Below, in pieces: positions 8,370-22,019 of a DNA stretch of 64,000 bases. Where the stretch lies: assembly GCA_039818825.1 (NCBI GenBank), contig JBCBTD010000008.1, positions 45,964-109,963 of the forward strand, given 5' to 3'. Position 1 is the stretch's first letter. The number at the start of each line of letters is the position of its first letter. The position numbers and the translations under genes were made by a program. The notes below the pieces were generated by a model. That model was not told the DNA's origin, ran no database searches, and was given only the letters and a program-made list of their open reading frames with translations. The DNA is from JBCBTD01 sp039818825 (GTDB taxonomy: Bacteria; Pseudomonadota; Alphaproteobacteria; Geminicoccales; Geminicoccaceae).

Positions 8370-9403
8370 GCGACGCCCGCCTTCAGGCAGTCGTGCAGGT
8401 GGACGATTCCGAGTGGCTGCCCGGACCGGTGCGGGTCGACGACGAACAGCTGGGTGACCTGACGCTCACCCCCGGTCATCTGAGCCAAGGCTTCGGCTGC
8501 CAAGGCTTCGGCGTCGATCGTCCGCGGCGCTGGTGTCATCACGGCTTCGACCGCCAAGTCGAAAAAGCCCGGGCGCTCCATCTGCCGGCGCAGGTCGCCA
8601 TCCGTGACGACACCGATCAGCGCCTCGCCGGCAACGACGCCGACGCAGCCCAGGCGCTTGCGGGTCATCTCGACGATCGCGTCGCGCATCGGCCGGTCGA
8701 GGCCGATCAATGGCGTGTCGTCACCGCCGTGCATGATGTCACGAACGCGGACCAGTCGCGCGCCCAGCCGCCCACCCGGATGCAGCCGCGAGAACTCCGC
8801 GCTGCCGAAGCCCCGCGCCTCGAGCACCGCCGCTGCCAACGCGTCACCCACCGCCAGCATCGCCGTGGTCGACGTGGTTGGCGCGAGGCCGATCGGGCAG
8901 GCTTCCGTCAGCGGCGGCAGGACGAGCGCGGTGTCGGCCTGCTCCGCGAGGGTGCTGGGTGCGCGGCCGACCAGCGCGATCAGCGGCACGGCGAAGCGCC
9001 GGCTGTGGGTCACGAGATCGCCGAGCTCGGGCGTCTCGCCCGAGTTGGAGAGGGCGAGGACGACGTCGTCCTCGTGGACCATACCGAGGTCGCCGTGGCT
9101 GGCCTCCGCCGGATGGACGAAGAACGCCGGCGTGCCGGTCGAGGCCAGGGTCGCCGCGATCTTGCGAGCGATGTGACCGCTCTTGCCCATGCCGCTGGTG
9201 ACCACACGGCCACGGGTGCCGAGGATCAGCTCGCAAGCGTCGGCGAAGCGGGCGTCGAGCACGGCGGCACAGTCCTGGAGCGCTTGGGCTTCGAGGCTCA
9301 GTACCCGTCGGGCGGTGGCGAGATGGTCGCCGGGCGACACGGGTGTCCGGCTGCTCGTCGACGAGGCTCGCGCGGCGCTGCTCACGCTGATCGGGTTCTC
9401 CAT
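8366..9403 (-). CDS. kdsD: Arabinose-5-phosphate isomerase (KpsF/GutQ family)
   Basis: Cytosolic enzyme converting ribulose 5-phosphate to arabinose 5-phosphate, the first committed step to the Kdo sugar of lipopolysaccharide. The SIS domain carries VTSGMGKSGHIARKIAATL and the later LALSNSGETPEL. The pocket segment HPAEASHGDLGM is present. Two CBS domains fill the C-terminal third (from RVRDIMHGGDD to the end). The start is the ATG at 9403; an upstream in-frame start adds 17 residues outside the family pattern. Being first in the kdsD-lptCAB block fits a role in lipopolysaccharide supply. Confidence 0.95.
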   Translation of the reverse strand: MENPISVSSAARASSTSSRTPVSPGDHLATARRVLSLEAQALQDCAAVLDARFADACELILGTRGRVVTSGMGKSGHIARKIAATLASTGTPAFFVHPAEASHGDLGMVHEDDVVLALSNSGETPELGDLVTHSRRFAVPLIALVGRAPSTLAEQADTALVLPPLTEACPIGLAPTTSTTAMLAVGDALAAAVLEARGFGSAEFSRLHPGGRLGARLVRVRDIMHGGDDTPLIGLDRPMRDAIVEMTRKRLGCVGVVAGEALIGVVTDGDLRRQMERPGFFDLAVEAVMTPAPRTIDAEALAAEALAQMTGGERQVTQLFVVDPHRSGQPLGIVHLHDCLKAGVA

Positions 9404-9508
9404 GCGACCGGGAACGCGGCGCCGGGCAGGCGCAACAAGCAAGGTCGATGCCAAGGCCTGCGGACTATGGCCAGCAGAGGCGTTTCGGTCAACGCAAGCC
9501 GGTCATGC

Positions 9509-10135
9509 TCAATGGGCGAAGATGTCGACGTCCGGCCAGCCCGCCAGGTCCAAAGCCGCTCGTGTCGGGAGGAAGTCGAAGCAGCGGGCGGCGAGGTCCG
9601 CCCGGCCCTCGCGCTTCAACATGACGTCGAGGCGCGCCCGCAGCGCGTGGAGGTGGAGCACGTCGCTCGCCGCGTAGGCCTGCTGCGCTTCGGTGAGGGT
9701 GTCGGCACCCCAATCCGAACTCTGCTGGGCCTTTTGGATGTCGACCCCCAACAACTCCCGGCACAGGTCACGCAGACCATGGCGATCGGTGTAGGTCCGG
9801 GTCAGCTTGGAGGCGATCTTGGTGCAGTAGATCGGTGCCGTGTCGACGCCCAGCCCGGCGCGCAGCAGTGCCACGTCGAACCGCGCGTAGTGAAAGAGCT
9901 TGAGCACCTCGGGATCGGTCAGGAGCGCGGCGAGCCGCGGTGCCCGGTCCTGGCCGTTGGCGATCTGCACGAGGTGACAGAAACCGTCGCCCGCAGAGAG
10001 CTGTACCAGGCACAACCGGTCGCGGCCCGCGACCAGACCCATCGCTTCGGTGTCGACGGCGACGGCCGGCCCGAGCTCCAGGCCGGCTGGCAGGTCGCCA
10101 CGATGCAGCGCGAATGGTAGGTCGGCGTCGGCCAA
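9509..10135 (-). CDS. rnd: Ribonuclease D (short alphaproteobacterial form)
   Basis: DEDDy-type 3'-5' exoribonuclease that trims tRNA and other stable RNA ends. The exonuclease motifs are visible: DTEAMG (Exo I, about residues 28-33), HYARFDVALL (Exo II) and YAASDVLHLH (Exo III). The protein is about 208 residues, the short form lacking HRDC domains. The open frame continues upstream into tRNA-Leu, which cannot be coding. The start chosen is the TTG at 10135, the only plausible start codon between the tRNA and the conserved region; there is no strong ribosome site, so the exact start is uncertain. It probably shares a promoter region with the tRNA. Confidence 0.88.
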   Translation of the reverse strand: MADADLPFALHRGDLPAGLELGPAVAVDTEAMGLVAGRDRLCLVQLSAGDGFCHLVQIANGQDRAPRLAALLTDPEVLKLFHYARFDVALLRAGLGVDTAPIYCTKIASKLTRTYTDRHGLRDLCRELLGVDIQKAQQSSDWGADTLTEAQQAYAASDVLHLHALRARLDVMLKREGRADLAARCFDFLPTRAALDLAGWPDVDIFAH

Positions 10136-10166
10136 ACGGTCTTCATCCGTGAACGGGACGTCGGAT

Positions 10167-10253
10167 TGGTGCCCAGGAGAGGACTCGAACCTCCACTCCC
10201 TTGCGAGAACAGGCACCTGAAGCCTGCGCGTCTACCAATTCCGCCACCTGGGC
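10167..10253 (-). tRNA. tRNA-Leu (anticodon CAG)
   Basis: On the minus strand the 87-base gene begins GCCCAGG and ends CCTGGGC plus discriminator A and an encoded CCA (10169-10167). The acceptor stem pairs perfectly. The D-arm carries GGCGGAATTGGTAGACGC, the form usual for tRNA-Leu. The anticodon loop is CTTCAGGTG, read as anticodon CAG, and a long variable arm typical of leucine tRNAs is present. The T-arm has GGTTCGAGTCC. It decodes CUG, the leucine codon favoured in a GC-rich genome. rnd follows about 30 bases downstream. Confidence 0.97.
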
Positions 10254-10353
10254 GATGCGGACGATGGCGTGTAGGCGCGACACCGGATGGCGTCAAGACC
10301 GACGCCAGGGTCCGAGCGGCGGGACCGGGTTCAGGCCCGAGCGGGAGAAGGAC

Positions 10354-11292
10354 ATGCGCAACGAGGTCGTCACGGTGTTCGGCGGATCGGGTTTTCTCGG
10401 CCGGTACGTGGTGCGACGGCTGGCAGCGGAAGGTGCCCAGGTGCGTGTGGTCTGCCGTTATCCGCAACAGGCCTTGCACCTGCGAACGATGGGCGAGATC
10501 GGCCAGGTCGTCGTGATGCGCGGCAACGTCGCCGCGGAGACCGACCTCGCCAGCTACGTCGATGGCGCTACGGCGGTCATCAACCTCGTGGGGATTCTCT
10601 TCCAATGGGGCCGCCAGCGCTTCGATGCCGTTCAGGCGACGGCGCCGGGTCGGATGGCGGCTGCGGCCAGGGAGGCAGGTGCGACCCGCTTCGTCCACCT
10701 CTCGGCGATCGGCGCCGATACGTCGAGCGATGCCGCCTATGCCCGGACCAAGGCGGCCGGCGAAACCGCGGTCCTCGAGGAGTTCGCCGGTGCGACGATC
10801 CTACGTCCGAGCGTCGTGTTCGGCGCCGAGGACGACTTCTTCAATCGCTTCGCGCAGATGGCAGGCATCAGCCCGTTCCTGCCGCTGATCGGCGGCGGCC
10901 AGACCCGGTTCCAGCCGGTCTACGTCGACGACGTGGCCCAAGCAGTGATGAAAGCGCTGACCGATCCCGACACCCGCGGCCAGACCTACGAACTCGGCGG
11001 CCCGGACGTCTACACGTTCAAGGAGCTTCTCGAGTATCTGGTCGAGGTGCTCGGTCGTAAGCGGCTGCTGTTGGACGTGCCGACCGGCCTCGCGAACGTC
11101 AAGGCGCGGTTCTTCGAGTACCTGCCGAAACCGCCGCTCACCCGCGATCAGATCGCTCTACTAGCGACCGACAACGTCGTTTCGGCCGGCGCCAAGACGT
11201 TCGCCGACCTCGGCATCCAGCCGACCCCGATGCAAGTGGTCGTGCCGACCTACGTCCAGCGCTACGCTCGGCACCAGACACAGCGCGCCTGA
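10354..11292 (+). CDS. Complex I NDUFA9-type NAD(P)-binding protein
   Basis: Atypical short-chain dehydrogenase/epimerase of the NDUFA9 (39 kDa complex I accessory subunit) family, 312 residues. The Rossmann motif FGGSGFLGR lies at residues 9-17. VHLSAIGAD and the SDR-like AYARTKAAGE follow, then the FQPVYVDDVAQAV segment typical of this group. In mitochondria the homologue binds NADPH in complex I; in Alphaproteobacteria the gene is usually free-standing and its role is not settled. The ATG at 10354 follows GGGAGAAGGA. It is convergent with uppP only 29 bases away. Confidence 0.88.
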   Translation: MRNEVVTVFGGSGFLGRYVVRRLAAEGAQVRVVCRYPQQALHLRTMGEIGQVVVMRGNVAAETDLASYVDGATAVINLVGILFQWGRQRFDAVQATAPGRMAAAAREAGATRFVHLSAIGADTSSDAAYARTKAAGETAVLEEFAGATILRPSVVFGAEDDFFNRFAQMAGISPFLPLIGGGQTRFQPVYVDDVAQAVMKALTDPDTRGQTYELGGPDVYTFKELLEYLVEVLGRKRLLLDVPTGLANVKARFFEYLPKPPLTRDQIALLATDNVVSAGAKTFADLGIQPTPMQVVVPTYVQRYARHQTQRA

Positions 11293-11321
11293 GCCGGCGT
11301 CATCCGCCTTGGCCGGCGTCT

Positions 11322-12128
11322 TCAACCGCCGTAGGCAAGCGCCAGCAAGATCAAGCCGAGTACGACGCGGTAGACCACGAACGGCGTGTAGCTGGCGTTG
11401 CGCAGCCAGCGCATCATCAAGACGATGGCGACGAACGCCGAGACGAAGGCCAAGAGCGCGCCGATGGCGGCATCCTGGGTGACGGCGAGTTCGCCGAGCT
11501 CGTAGAGGTCCTTGGCGAGCAGCCCGCCCGCGGCCAGGATCGTCGGGATCGACAGCAGCATCGAAAAGCGGGCCGCCTCGGTGCGTTCGTAGCCGAGCCA
11601 GCGGGCGGCGGTGATGGTGATGCCGGCACGGCTGGTGCCTGGGATCAGCGCCAGGATCTGGGCCAGGCCGATGATCAGCGCTCCCCCGACGCCCAGGCTC
11701 TCCAACCGTCGGTCGTTGCGGCAACGCTGGTCGGCCACGTAGAGCAGCACGCCGAAGCCGAGCATGGTCCAGGCGATGACGTCGAGCCGTCGGAGACCGT
11801 CCGTGCCGATGACGCTCAGCGCGACGCCCGCGGCGATCACCGGCAGCGTGGCGATGGCGATGAGGACGACGAGGCGCCGGGCCGGCTGGCCCATCGGTCC
11901 CTGATCCCATCCGGTGAAGGCGCCGCCGAGCATCTGGCCGATGTCGCGCCACAGATAGAGTACGACGGCGCCGAGCGAGCCGACATGCACGGCGACGTCG
12001 ATTCGCAAACCCTGGTCCGGCCAGTCGGTGAGCAGCGGCACGAGGACGAGATGTCCCGACGAGCTGATCGGCAAGAACTCGGTGATGCCCTGGACCACGG
12101 CCAGAACGACGAGCTGCAAGAGGTCCAT
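11322..12128 (-). CDS. uppP: Undecaprenyl-diphosphatase
   Basis: Polytopic inner-membrane enzyme (BacA/UppP family) that dephosphorylates undecaprenyl diphosphate, recycling the lipid carrier for peptidoglycan and polysaccharide synthesis; overproduction gives bacitracin resistance. The 268-residue length is normal. The two signature motifs are present: GITEFLPISSSGHL at residues 14-27, and LIPGTSRAGITIT around residue 165 with the catalytic arginine. Eight or so hydrophobic spans follow. It is divergent from gltD across a 264-base gap. Confidence 0.96.
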   Translation of the reverse strand: MDLLQLVVLAVVQGITEFLPISSSGHLVLVPLLTDWPDQGLRIDVAVHVGSLGAVVLYLWRDIGQMLGGAFTGWDQGPMGQPARRLVVLIAIATLPVIAAGVALSVIGTDGLRRLDVIAWTMLGFGVLLYVADQRCRNDRRLESLGVGGALIIGLAQILALIPGTSRAGITITAARWLGYERTEAARFSMLLSIPTILAAGGLLAKDLYELGELAVTQDAAIGALLAFVSAFVAIVLMMRWLRNASYTPFVVYRVVLGLILLALAYGG

Positions 12129-12227
12129 GGAAACTCCTAGATGGTCCCGCTAGTGCGACCATATGGCGGCGCCAGCGGTTCGGCGGCGACGCAGCGACGA
12201 TGTGGCCAGCACGCGGCGCAAAAACTA

Positions 12228-12289
12228 GTCCCGAATCGGGACAAGCAGTCAAAAAGCGGCTGGACGCTCGACGCCGGCGCCGCTATATA
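12228..12289 (+). promoter_or_regulatory. Palindrome and candidate gltD promoter
   Basis: The uppP-gltD gap (12129-12392) holds a 15-base palindrome, GTCCCGA-A-TCGGGAC at 12228-12242. About 20 bases further is a sigma-70-like pair: TGGACG at 12261-12266 and TATATA at 12284-12289, with a 17-base spacer. Direction and spacing suit gltD. Pairing the palindrome with a regulator is speculative. Confidence 0.4.
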
Positions 12290-12392
12290 GCCGGCTCTCC
12301 AGGAAATCGTAGTCAGACATCGGACGAGGACGCCGGGCTCGGCGCGCAGCAGGCGATGCGCGCAGCGCAAGCTCCAGACCAAGGGAACAGGC

Positions 12393-13844
12393 ATGGCCGG
12401 CAAAATGATGCAGTTCGTGTCCCTGCAACAGGCCATGCCAGAGAAGCGTGAGGCCGAGCAGCGTCGCCACGACTTCGACGAGATTTACGGCCGCTACGAG
12501 CCCAATGGCGCCGCCGCCCAGGCCAGCCGATGCGAGCAGTGCGGCGTGCCCTTCTGCCAGGTGCACTGTCCGCTGCACAACAACATCCCGGACTGGCTCC
12601 GCCTGACGGCCGAAGGCCGCCTGGAGGAAGCCTACGAGCTCAGTTCCGCGACCAACAACTTCCCCGAAATCTGCGGCCGCATCTGCCCTCAAGACCGTTT
12701 GTGCGAGGGTAACTGCGTGATCGAGCAGAGTGGCCACGGCACGGTGACCATCGGTGCCGTCGAGAAACACATCACCGACACGGCATTCGACATGGGGTGG
12801 GTGCAGCCGACCCGGCCGGCCGCGGAGCGGTCCGAGAGTGTCGGGATCATCGGTGCCGGGCCAGCCGGCCTCGCCTGTGCCGACGAGCTGCGCAAACTCG
12901 GCTATCAGGTCACCGTCTACGACCGCTACGACCGCGTCGGTGGGCTGATGATCTACGGCATTCCGGGCTTCAAGCTGGAGAAGCCGATCGTTCTCAGGCG
13001 CCATGCGCTGTTGGAGGAAAGCGGCGTGCGCTTCGTGCTCGACGCCGAGATCGGCCGCGATCTGTCGTTCGACGCGCTGCGCGAACGGCATGACGCGGTG
13101 TTCGTTGCGACCGGTGTCTACCAGGCGCGCGTGATCCAGGCGCCAGGCGTCGGCCTGCCGGGTGTGGTGAAGGCTCTCGACTACCTTACCGTGTCCAACC
13201 GTAAGGGACTGGGCGACGCGGTCCCGGACTTCGACGACGGCGTTCTCGATGCCGCCGGCAAGCGGGTCGTCGTCGTCGGTGGCGGCGATACGGCGATGGA
13301 CTGTGTCCGCACGGCAGTCCGCCAAGGTGCTCTGTCGGTCCGCTGCCTCTATCGTCGCGACGAGGCCAACATGCCCGGTTCGGCTCGCGAGGTCGCCAAC
13401 GCCAAGGAGGAAGGCGTCGAGTTCGTGTGGTTGTCGGCGCCCGAGGCGTTCGCCGGCGACACGGCGGTGACCGGCGTTCGGGCGACCCGGATGCGGCTCG
13501 GTGCGCCGGACGCCACCGGTCGGCAGACGCCACAGCCGATCCCTGGCTCCAGCTTCCACCTCGACGCAGACCTCGTGCTCGAAGCTCTCGGTTTCGATCC
13601 CGAGGATCTCCCGACGCTGTTCGGCGAGCCGGCTCTGCCGGTGACTCGCTGGGGCACCTTGAAGGTCGATTGGCGGACCATGATGACGGAGCTGCCGGGC
13701 GTCTTCGCCGGTGGCGACATCGTCCGCGGGGCGTCCCTGGTCGTGTGGGGCGTCCGCGATGGCCGCGACGCCGCGGCCGGCATCCACCGCTACGTCCAAG
13801 CGAAGGCGAGCGCGCCCGAGCAGTCGCTCGAGCTCGCGTCCTGA
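12393..13844 (+). CDS. gltD: Glutamate synthase (NADPH), small subunit
   Basis: Beta subunit of bacterial GOGAT, which passes electrons from NADPH through FAD and iron-sulphur clusters to the large subunit. The 483-residue protein has the N-terminal cysteine cluster region (CEQCGVPFCQVHCP, about residues 47-60, and CGRICPQDRLCEGNC). The FAD motif is GIIGAGPAGLACADEL and the NADPH motif is VVVVGGGDTAMDC. Near the C-terminus FAGGDIVRGASLVVWG is typical. gltB follows 26 bases downstream. The order gltD then gltB is the reverse of the E. coli gltBD order. Confidence 0.96.
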   Translation: MAGKMMQFVSLQQAMPEKREAEQRRHDFDEIYGRYEPNGAAAQASRCEQCGVPFCQVHCPLHNNIPDWLRLTAEGRLEEAYELSSATNNFPEICGRICPQDRLCEGNCVIEQSGHGTVTIGAVEKHITDTAFDMGWVQPTRPAAERSESVGIIGAGPAGLACADELRKLGYQVTVYDRYDRVGGLMIYGIPGFKLEKPIVLRRHALLEESGVRFVLDAEIGRDLSFDALRERHDAVFVATGVYQARVIQAPGVGLPGVVKALDYLTVSNRKGLGDAVPDFDDGVLDAAGKRVVVVGGGDTAMDCVRTAVRQGALSVRCLYRRDEANMPGSAREVANAKEEGVEFVWLSAPEAFAGDTAVTGVRATRMRLGAPDATGRQTPQPIPGSSFHLDADLVLEALGFDPEDLPTLFGEPALPVTRWGTLKVDWRTMMTELPGVFAGGDIVRGASLVVWGVRDGRDAAAGIHRYVQAKASAPEQSLELAS

Positions 13845-13870
13845 TCCTGCGCCCATCGGAGCCACACAGT

Positions 13871-18421
<4,551 letters not shown>

Positions 18422-18428
18422 GCCGGTC

Positions 18429-18839
18429 GTGGTCGACCCGTTTGCCGGCTACCGCGACGCTGCCGGGGCGTTCACCGGCCCGTTCGAGCAGACGGTCGGC
18501 TACGACGTCGAGCTGCGCGAGGGCGAGATCGTCATCCGGCTCGATGTCGACGGAAAACACGTCAGCCAGTACGGCGTTGCCCACGGCGGCGTGACCTTGA
18601 CCTTGCTGGACACCGTCGGCGGGGTTGCGGTCTGGTATCGGGTCCGGCCGCAGCGCATGGCGACGATCAACCTCGCCTGCCAATTCCTGGCGCCGGCCCC
18701 GATCGGTCCGGTGCTGGCTACGGCGACGATCGACCGCCTCGGCAATGCCGTGGCCCACACCCGCATGGCGCTTCACGAACGCGACGCCGACGGGCCAGTC
18801 CTGGCCACGGCGATCGCCAGCTACCGGCTGTTTCGCTAG
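18429..18839 (+). CDS. PaaI-type hotdog-fold thioesterase
   Basis: A 136-residue single hotdog domain of the PaaI/YbgC-like thioesterase group. The signature AHGGVTLTLLDTVGGVAVWY around residues 56-75 contains the HGG motif and the catalytic aspartate on the central helix. Such enzymes cleave acyl-CoA thioesters; the substrate cannot be told from sequence. The GTG at 18429 is eight bases after the gltB stop, so it may be co-transcribed with gltDB, though no functional link is evident. Confidence 0.85.
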   Translation: MVDPFAGYRDAAGAFTGPFEQTVGYDVELREGEIVIRLDVDGKHVSQYGVAHGGVTLTLLDTVGGVAVWYRVRPQRMATINLACQFLAPAPIGPVLATATIDRLGNAVAHTRMALHERDADGPVLATAIASYRLFR

Positions 18840-18969
18840 CGCGGGAACGGAACGGCCGACCTGCAGGGCCCACGGCGTCGAGACCGCCGGATCTGAGATT
18901 GGCACTCCCTCGGCTGAGCAGCTACGCATGAACCGCTGATGGCAGGCGAGTTCCGAGGACGCGACGCGC

Positions 18970-19866
18970 ATGATCCTGGCGGGCTGGGCTTGGGCGTTGT
19001 TCACGGTGGTTGCCGCGGCGGCGCAGACCTTGCGCAATGCGACGCAGAAGGAGTTGACGGCCACGGTCGGCACGCTCGGCGCGACCGAGGTGCGCTTTTT
19101 CTTCGGCTTGCCGTTCGCTCTGATGTTCCTGGCAGCGTTCGTCGTCCTCTCGGGGCGGGCGCCACCGCTGCCGGACGGTGCGGTGTGGCTGTGGCTCAGC
19201 CTCGGTGCCGTCGCCCAGATCCTCGCCACCGCCTTGATGTTGGCGGCAATGCGGGTTCGGTCGTTCGTCGTCACGATCGCGCTGACCAAGACCGAACCGG
19301 TTCAGGTGCTGGTCTTCGGCCTGGTCGTGCTGGGTGAAACCGTGCCGCCGGTCGTGGCGCTCGGCGTGGTCGGTGCTACGTTGGGCGTCTTGCTCGTGTC
19401 CTGGCCCGGGTCCAGCGGCGCGCCGAGCGCGCGCGCCGCGGCGCTCGGGATCGCCGCGGGCGGGTTCTTCGCACTGGCTGCGGTCGGCTACCGCGGCGGC
19501 ATCCTGGCGCTCTCGCCGACGCCAGACCTGATGGCCGCGACGACGGCGTTGGCGCTCAGTCTGGCCCTGCAGACGGCGATCCTGCTGGTCGTGCAGGCGG
19601 TCCGCGATCCGGCGGTGTTGGCGGCCATCCTCCGCGCCTGGCGACCGTCGCTGCTAGCGGGTTTCATGGGCGCCTTCGCTTCGCAGATGTGGTTCTTCGC
19701 CTTTGCGCTGCAGACTGCGGCGCAGGTGCGGACCTTGGCACTGGTCGAGATCCTGTTCGCCCAGATGCTGGCCCGTCGGCTGTTCGCGCAGACGATGACC
19801 GTCCGCGAGCGCTGGGGCCTCGTGCTGCTCGTCTTGGGCGTGCTCTTGGCACTCAGGCGCGGCTGA
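18970..19866 (+). CDS. EamA/DMT-family transporter
   Basis: A 298-residue integral membrane protein with about ten hydrophobic helices in two EamA repeats, the arrangement of the drug/metabolite transporter superfamily. Members export amino acids, nucleotide sugars or small metabolites. Features seen are an N-terminal helix LAGWAWALFTVVAAAAQTLR, the first-repeat end IALTKTEPVQVLVFGLVVLGE, and the second-repeat end LVEILFAQMLARRLF. The substrate is unknown. A small hairpin (TCGCTC / GAGCGA) shortly after the stop may end the transcript. Confidence 0.85.
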   Translation: MILAGWAWALFTVVAAAAQTLRNATQKELTATVGTLGATEVRFFFGLPFALMFLAAFVVLSGRAPPLPDGAVWLWLSLGAVAQILATALMLAAMRVRSFVVTIALTKTEPVQVLVFGLVVLGETVPPVVALGVVGATLGVLLVSWPGSSGAPSARAAALGIAAGGFFALAAVGYRGGILALSPTPDLMAATTALALSLALQTAILLVVQAVRDPAVLAAILRAWRPSLLAGFMGAFASQMWFFAFALQTAAQVRTLALVEILFAQMLARRLFAQTMTVRERWGLVLLVLGVLLALRRG

Positions 19867-19985
19867 TCGAAGGTCGCTCGCGGAGCGAATGCCACCGCAA
19901 GCTTCGGAACGCGGAGGGGAGGCAGGTCGTGCAGAAACGACGACGACGGGGCGCAAGAGCGCCCGCCGACGAGGGAGCCTCCACC

Positions 19986-21065
19986 ATGTCTACGCTGATC
20001 ACCGATGCGGCGACGACGGCGCCGACCGACGCCCTGGTCCGGATGCAGGCGGTGATGGACCGCGACCCCGGCGCCGACGGCCAGTTCGTCTACGCCGTCG
20101 TCACCACTGGCGTCTTCTGCAAGCCGTCCTGCCCGTCCAGGCGACCGCGCCCGGAGAACGTGCGCTTCTACCCGTCCGCTGCCGCGGCACGGGCGGCGGG
20201 TCACCGGCCGTGCAAGCGTTGCGCGCCCGAGGGGCGAGGTGGGACGACGGCCCACGCCGCTCTGGTCGCTCGAGCCTGCCGGCAAATCGAGTCCGCCGAG
20301 ATGCCGCCGAGCCTCACCGAGCTGGCCGCCGAAGCGAGGCTCAGTCCTTTCCACTTCCATCGGATTTTCAAGGCGACCACCGGCGTCACGCCGAAGGCCT
20401 ATGCGGCGGCGCACCGCGCCGGTCGTGTGCGCGAGGAGTTGGCCGAGGGCGCGCCCGTGACCGCGGCCCTCTACGAAGCCGGCTTCGGTGCGTCCAGCCG
20501 CTTCTACGAGACCGCCGCCGCGCGGCTCGGCATGCGGCCGACCGCCTACCGCGACGGTGGCCGCGACGTGGCGATCCGCTTCGCCGTCGGCGAATGCTCG
20601 CTCGGTTCGATTCTGGTGGCGGCTACGGACCAGGGCGTTTGCGCGGTACAGCTTGGCGACGACCCCGCCGAGCTGGTCGAGGCCCTTCAGGACCGGTTCC
20701 CGAATGCCCGGTTGATCGGCGACGACACTGCCTTCGCCGCGACCGTCGCCGCGATCGTCGGCTTGGTCGAACGCCCGCACCATCCGGTGGAACTACCGCT
20801 CGATGTCCAGGGGACCGCGTTCCAGGAGCGGGTCTGGCAAGCGCTCCGGACGATTCCGCCGGGCGATACCGCGAGCTATGCCGAGATCGCGGAACGGATC
20901 GGTTCTCCCCAGGCCGTGCGTGCGGTCGCCAATGCCTGCGGTGCCAATCCGGTGGCCGTGGCGATCCCTTGCCATCGTGTCGTTCGCAGCGACGGCAGCC
21001 TCGGTGGCTATCGCTGGGGGGTGGAGCGCAAACAGGCGCTTCTGGCTCGGGAGCGTGCGCGATGA
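19986..21065 (+). CDS. ada: Bifunctional Ada: methyl-accepting regulator and O6-methylguanine-DNA methyltransferase
   Basis: Ada removes methyl groups from phosphotriesters and O6-methylguanine and, once methylated, activates the adaptive response. The N-terminal zinc domain has C45, C49, C76 and C79 with the same spacing as E. coli Ada; C45 is the phosphotriester acceptor. An AraC-type helix-turn-helix follows at about residues 95-180 (LSPFHFHRIFKATTGVTPKA). The C-terminal transferase domain has PCHRV with nucleophile C329. At 359 residues it is full length. The ATG at 19986 was chosen because the upstream frame has no family similarity. It overlaps the next gene by 4 bp. Confidence 0.95.
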   Translation: MSTLITDAATTAPTDALVRMQAVMDRDPGADGQFVYAVVTTGVFCKPSCPSRRPRPENVRFYPSAAAARAAGHRPCKRCAPEGRGGTTAHAALVARACRQIESAEMPPSLTELAAEARLSPFHFHRIFKATTGVTPKAYAAAHRAGRVREELAEGAPVTAALYEAGFGASSRFYETAAARLGMRPTAYRDGGRDVAIRFAVGECSLGSILVAATDQGVCAVQLGDDPAELVEALQDRFPNARLIGDDTAFAATVAAIVGLVERPHHPVELPLDVQGTAFQERVWQALRTIPPGDTASYAEIAERIGSPQAVRAVANACGANPVAVAIPCHRVVRSDGSLGGYRWGVERKQALLARERAR

Positions 21066-21763
21066 CGGCTGCCGTAGCGGCGATCGACTGGCCGCGGGTC
21101 GAGGCCGAACTCGACACGGCCGGTGCCGCCGTACTGGGCCCGCTGCTCGACATCGAGACCTGCCGGCGTCTGGCATCGTCCTACGACGACGACAGCGCCT
21201 TTCGCAGCCACGTCATCATGGCACGCCATGGCTTCGGCCAGGGCGAGTACAAATACTTCGACCACCCGCTGCCGGTGCCCCTGCCGGGTTTGCGCGAGGC
21301 GCTCTACGGCCGTTTGGCCCCGATCGCCAATCGCTGGAACGAGGCGCTCGGCGTCGCGGCCCGGTTCCCGAGCGACCACGCCGCGTTTCTCGAGCGATGC
21401 CACGCCGCCGGCCAGCGACGGCCGACGCCCTTGTTGCTGCGCTACCGGGTCGGGGACCACAATTGCCTGCACCAGGACGTCTACGGTGAGCACGTCTTTC
21501 CGTTGCAGGTCGTCATTCTGCTGTCGTCACCGGGCGACGAGTTCACCGGCGGCGAGCTGGTGCTGACCGAGCAACGACCGCGGATGCAGTCGCGCGCCGA
21601 AGTGCTGACGCCAACCCAGGGCGAAGGGGTCGTGTTTCCGGTGCGCCACCGCCCGGTGCACGGGCGCAAGGGGGTGTACCGGGTCAACGTGCGCCACGGA
21701 GTCAGCCGGCTCCGCTGGGGCGAGCGGTTCACCACCGGGTTGATCTTTCACGATGCCGCTTGA
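21062..21763 (+). CDS. 2OG-Fe(II) oxygenase coupled to ada
   Basis: A 233-residue 2-oxoglutarate/Fe(II)-dependent oxygenase of the COG3826 group. The iron ligands are suggested by HQDVYGEHVF (HxD-type) around residue 140 and a later histidine in VNVRHGVSRLRWGERF, with an arginine for 2-oxoglutarate. The start ATG overlaps the ada stop by 4 bp, so the protein is made together with Ada. Because AlkB, another such oxygenase, repairs alkylated bases, a role in alkylation repair is a reasonable inference, but this family is distinct from AlkB and its substrate is not established. Confidence 0.85.
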   Translation: MTAAVAAIDWPRVEAELDTAGAAVLGPLLDIETCRRLASSYDDDSAFRSHVIMARHGFGQGEYKYFDHPLPVPLPGLREALYGRLAPIANRWNEALGVAARFPSDHAAFLERCHAAGQRRPTPLLLRYRVGDHNCLHQDVYGEHVFPLQVVILLSSPGDEFTGGELVLTEQRPRMQSRAEVLTPTQGEGVVFPVRHRPVHGRKGVYRVNVRHGVSRLRWGERFTTGLIFHDAA

Positions 21764-22019
21764 TGCCGCCCTGCGACGCAAGAGCGACTTGCAAAAATGG
21801 GTAGATCGTATGCTTGTCTCAGACAGCGATTGGGGCGACATAACCAGTCTCCCTAAACGTTGGCTTGCCGGGCATCGGGCTTCGTCCGACGGCGGGCGCG
21901 TCACCTATGCCGCGCGGCGGTTCCTCCCTCCGTCCGTGCTGCCGATGCGCCCGCCGGCCCGGGTTTTTTGGCCAACGTTCATCCTCGCGGCACGGTGGCC
22001 GGCGAAGCGCGTGAACGGT
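21764..22019. other. Convergent intergenic region, no convincing gene
   Basis: The 256 bases between the oxygenase and the convergent membrane-protein gene are slightly less GC-rich. They contain a GC block running into six T residues (around 21955-21970, reading towards the right), possibly a weak terminator for the ada operon. An open frame from 21753 to 22166 runs into the opposite gene and has no recognisable protein character. Confidence 0.4.

Noticed and set aside
10135..10216. Longer N-terminus of ribonuclease D beginning at 10216
   Set aside because: It would translate through the 3' half of the tRNA-Leu gene; the extra residues have no counterpart in the short RNase D family.
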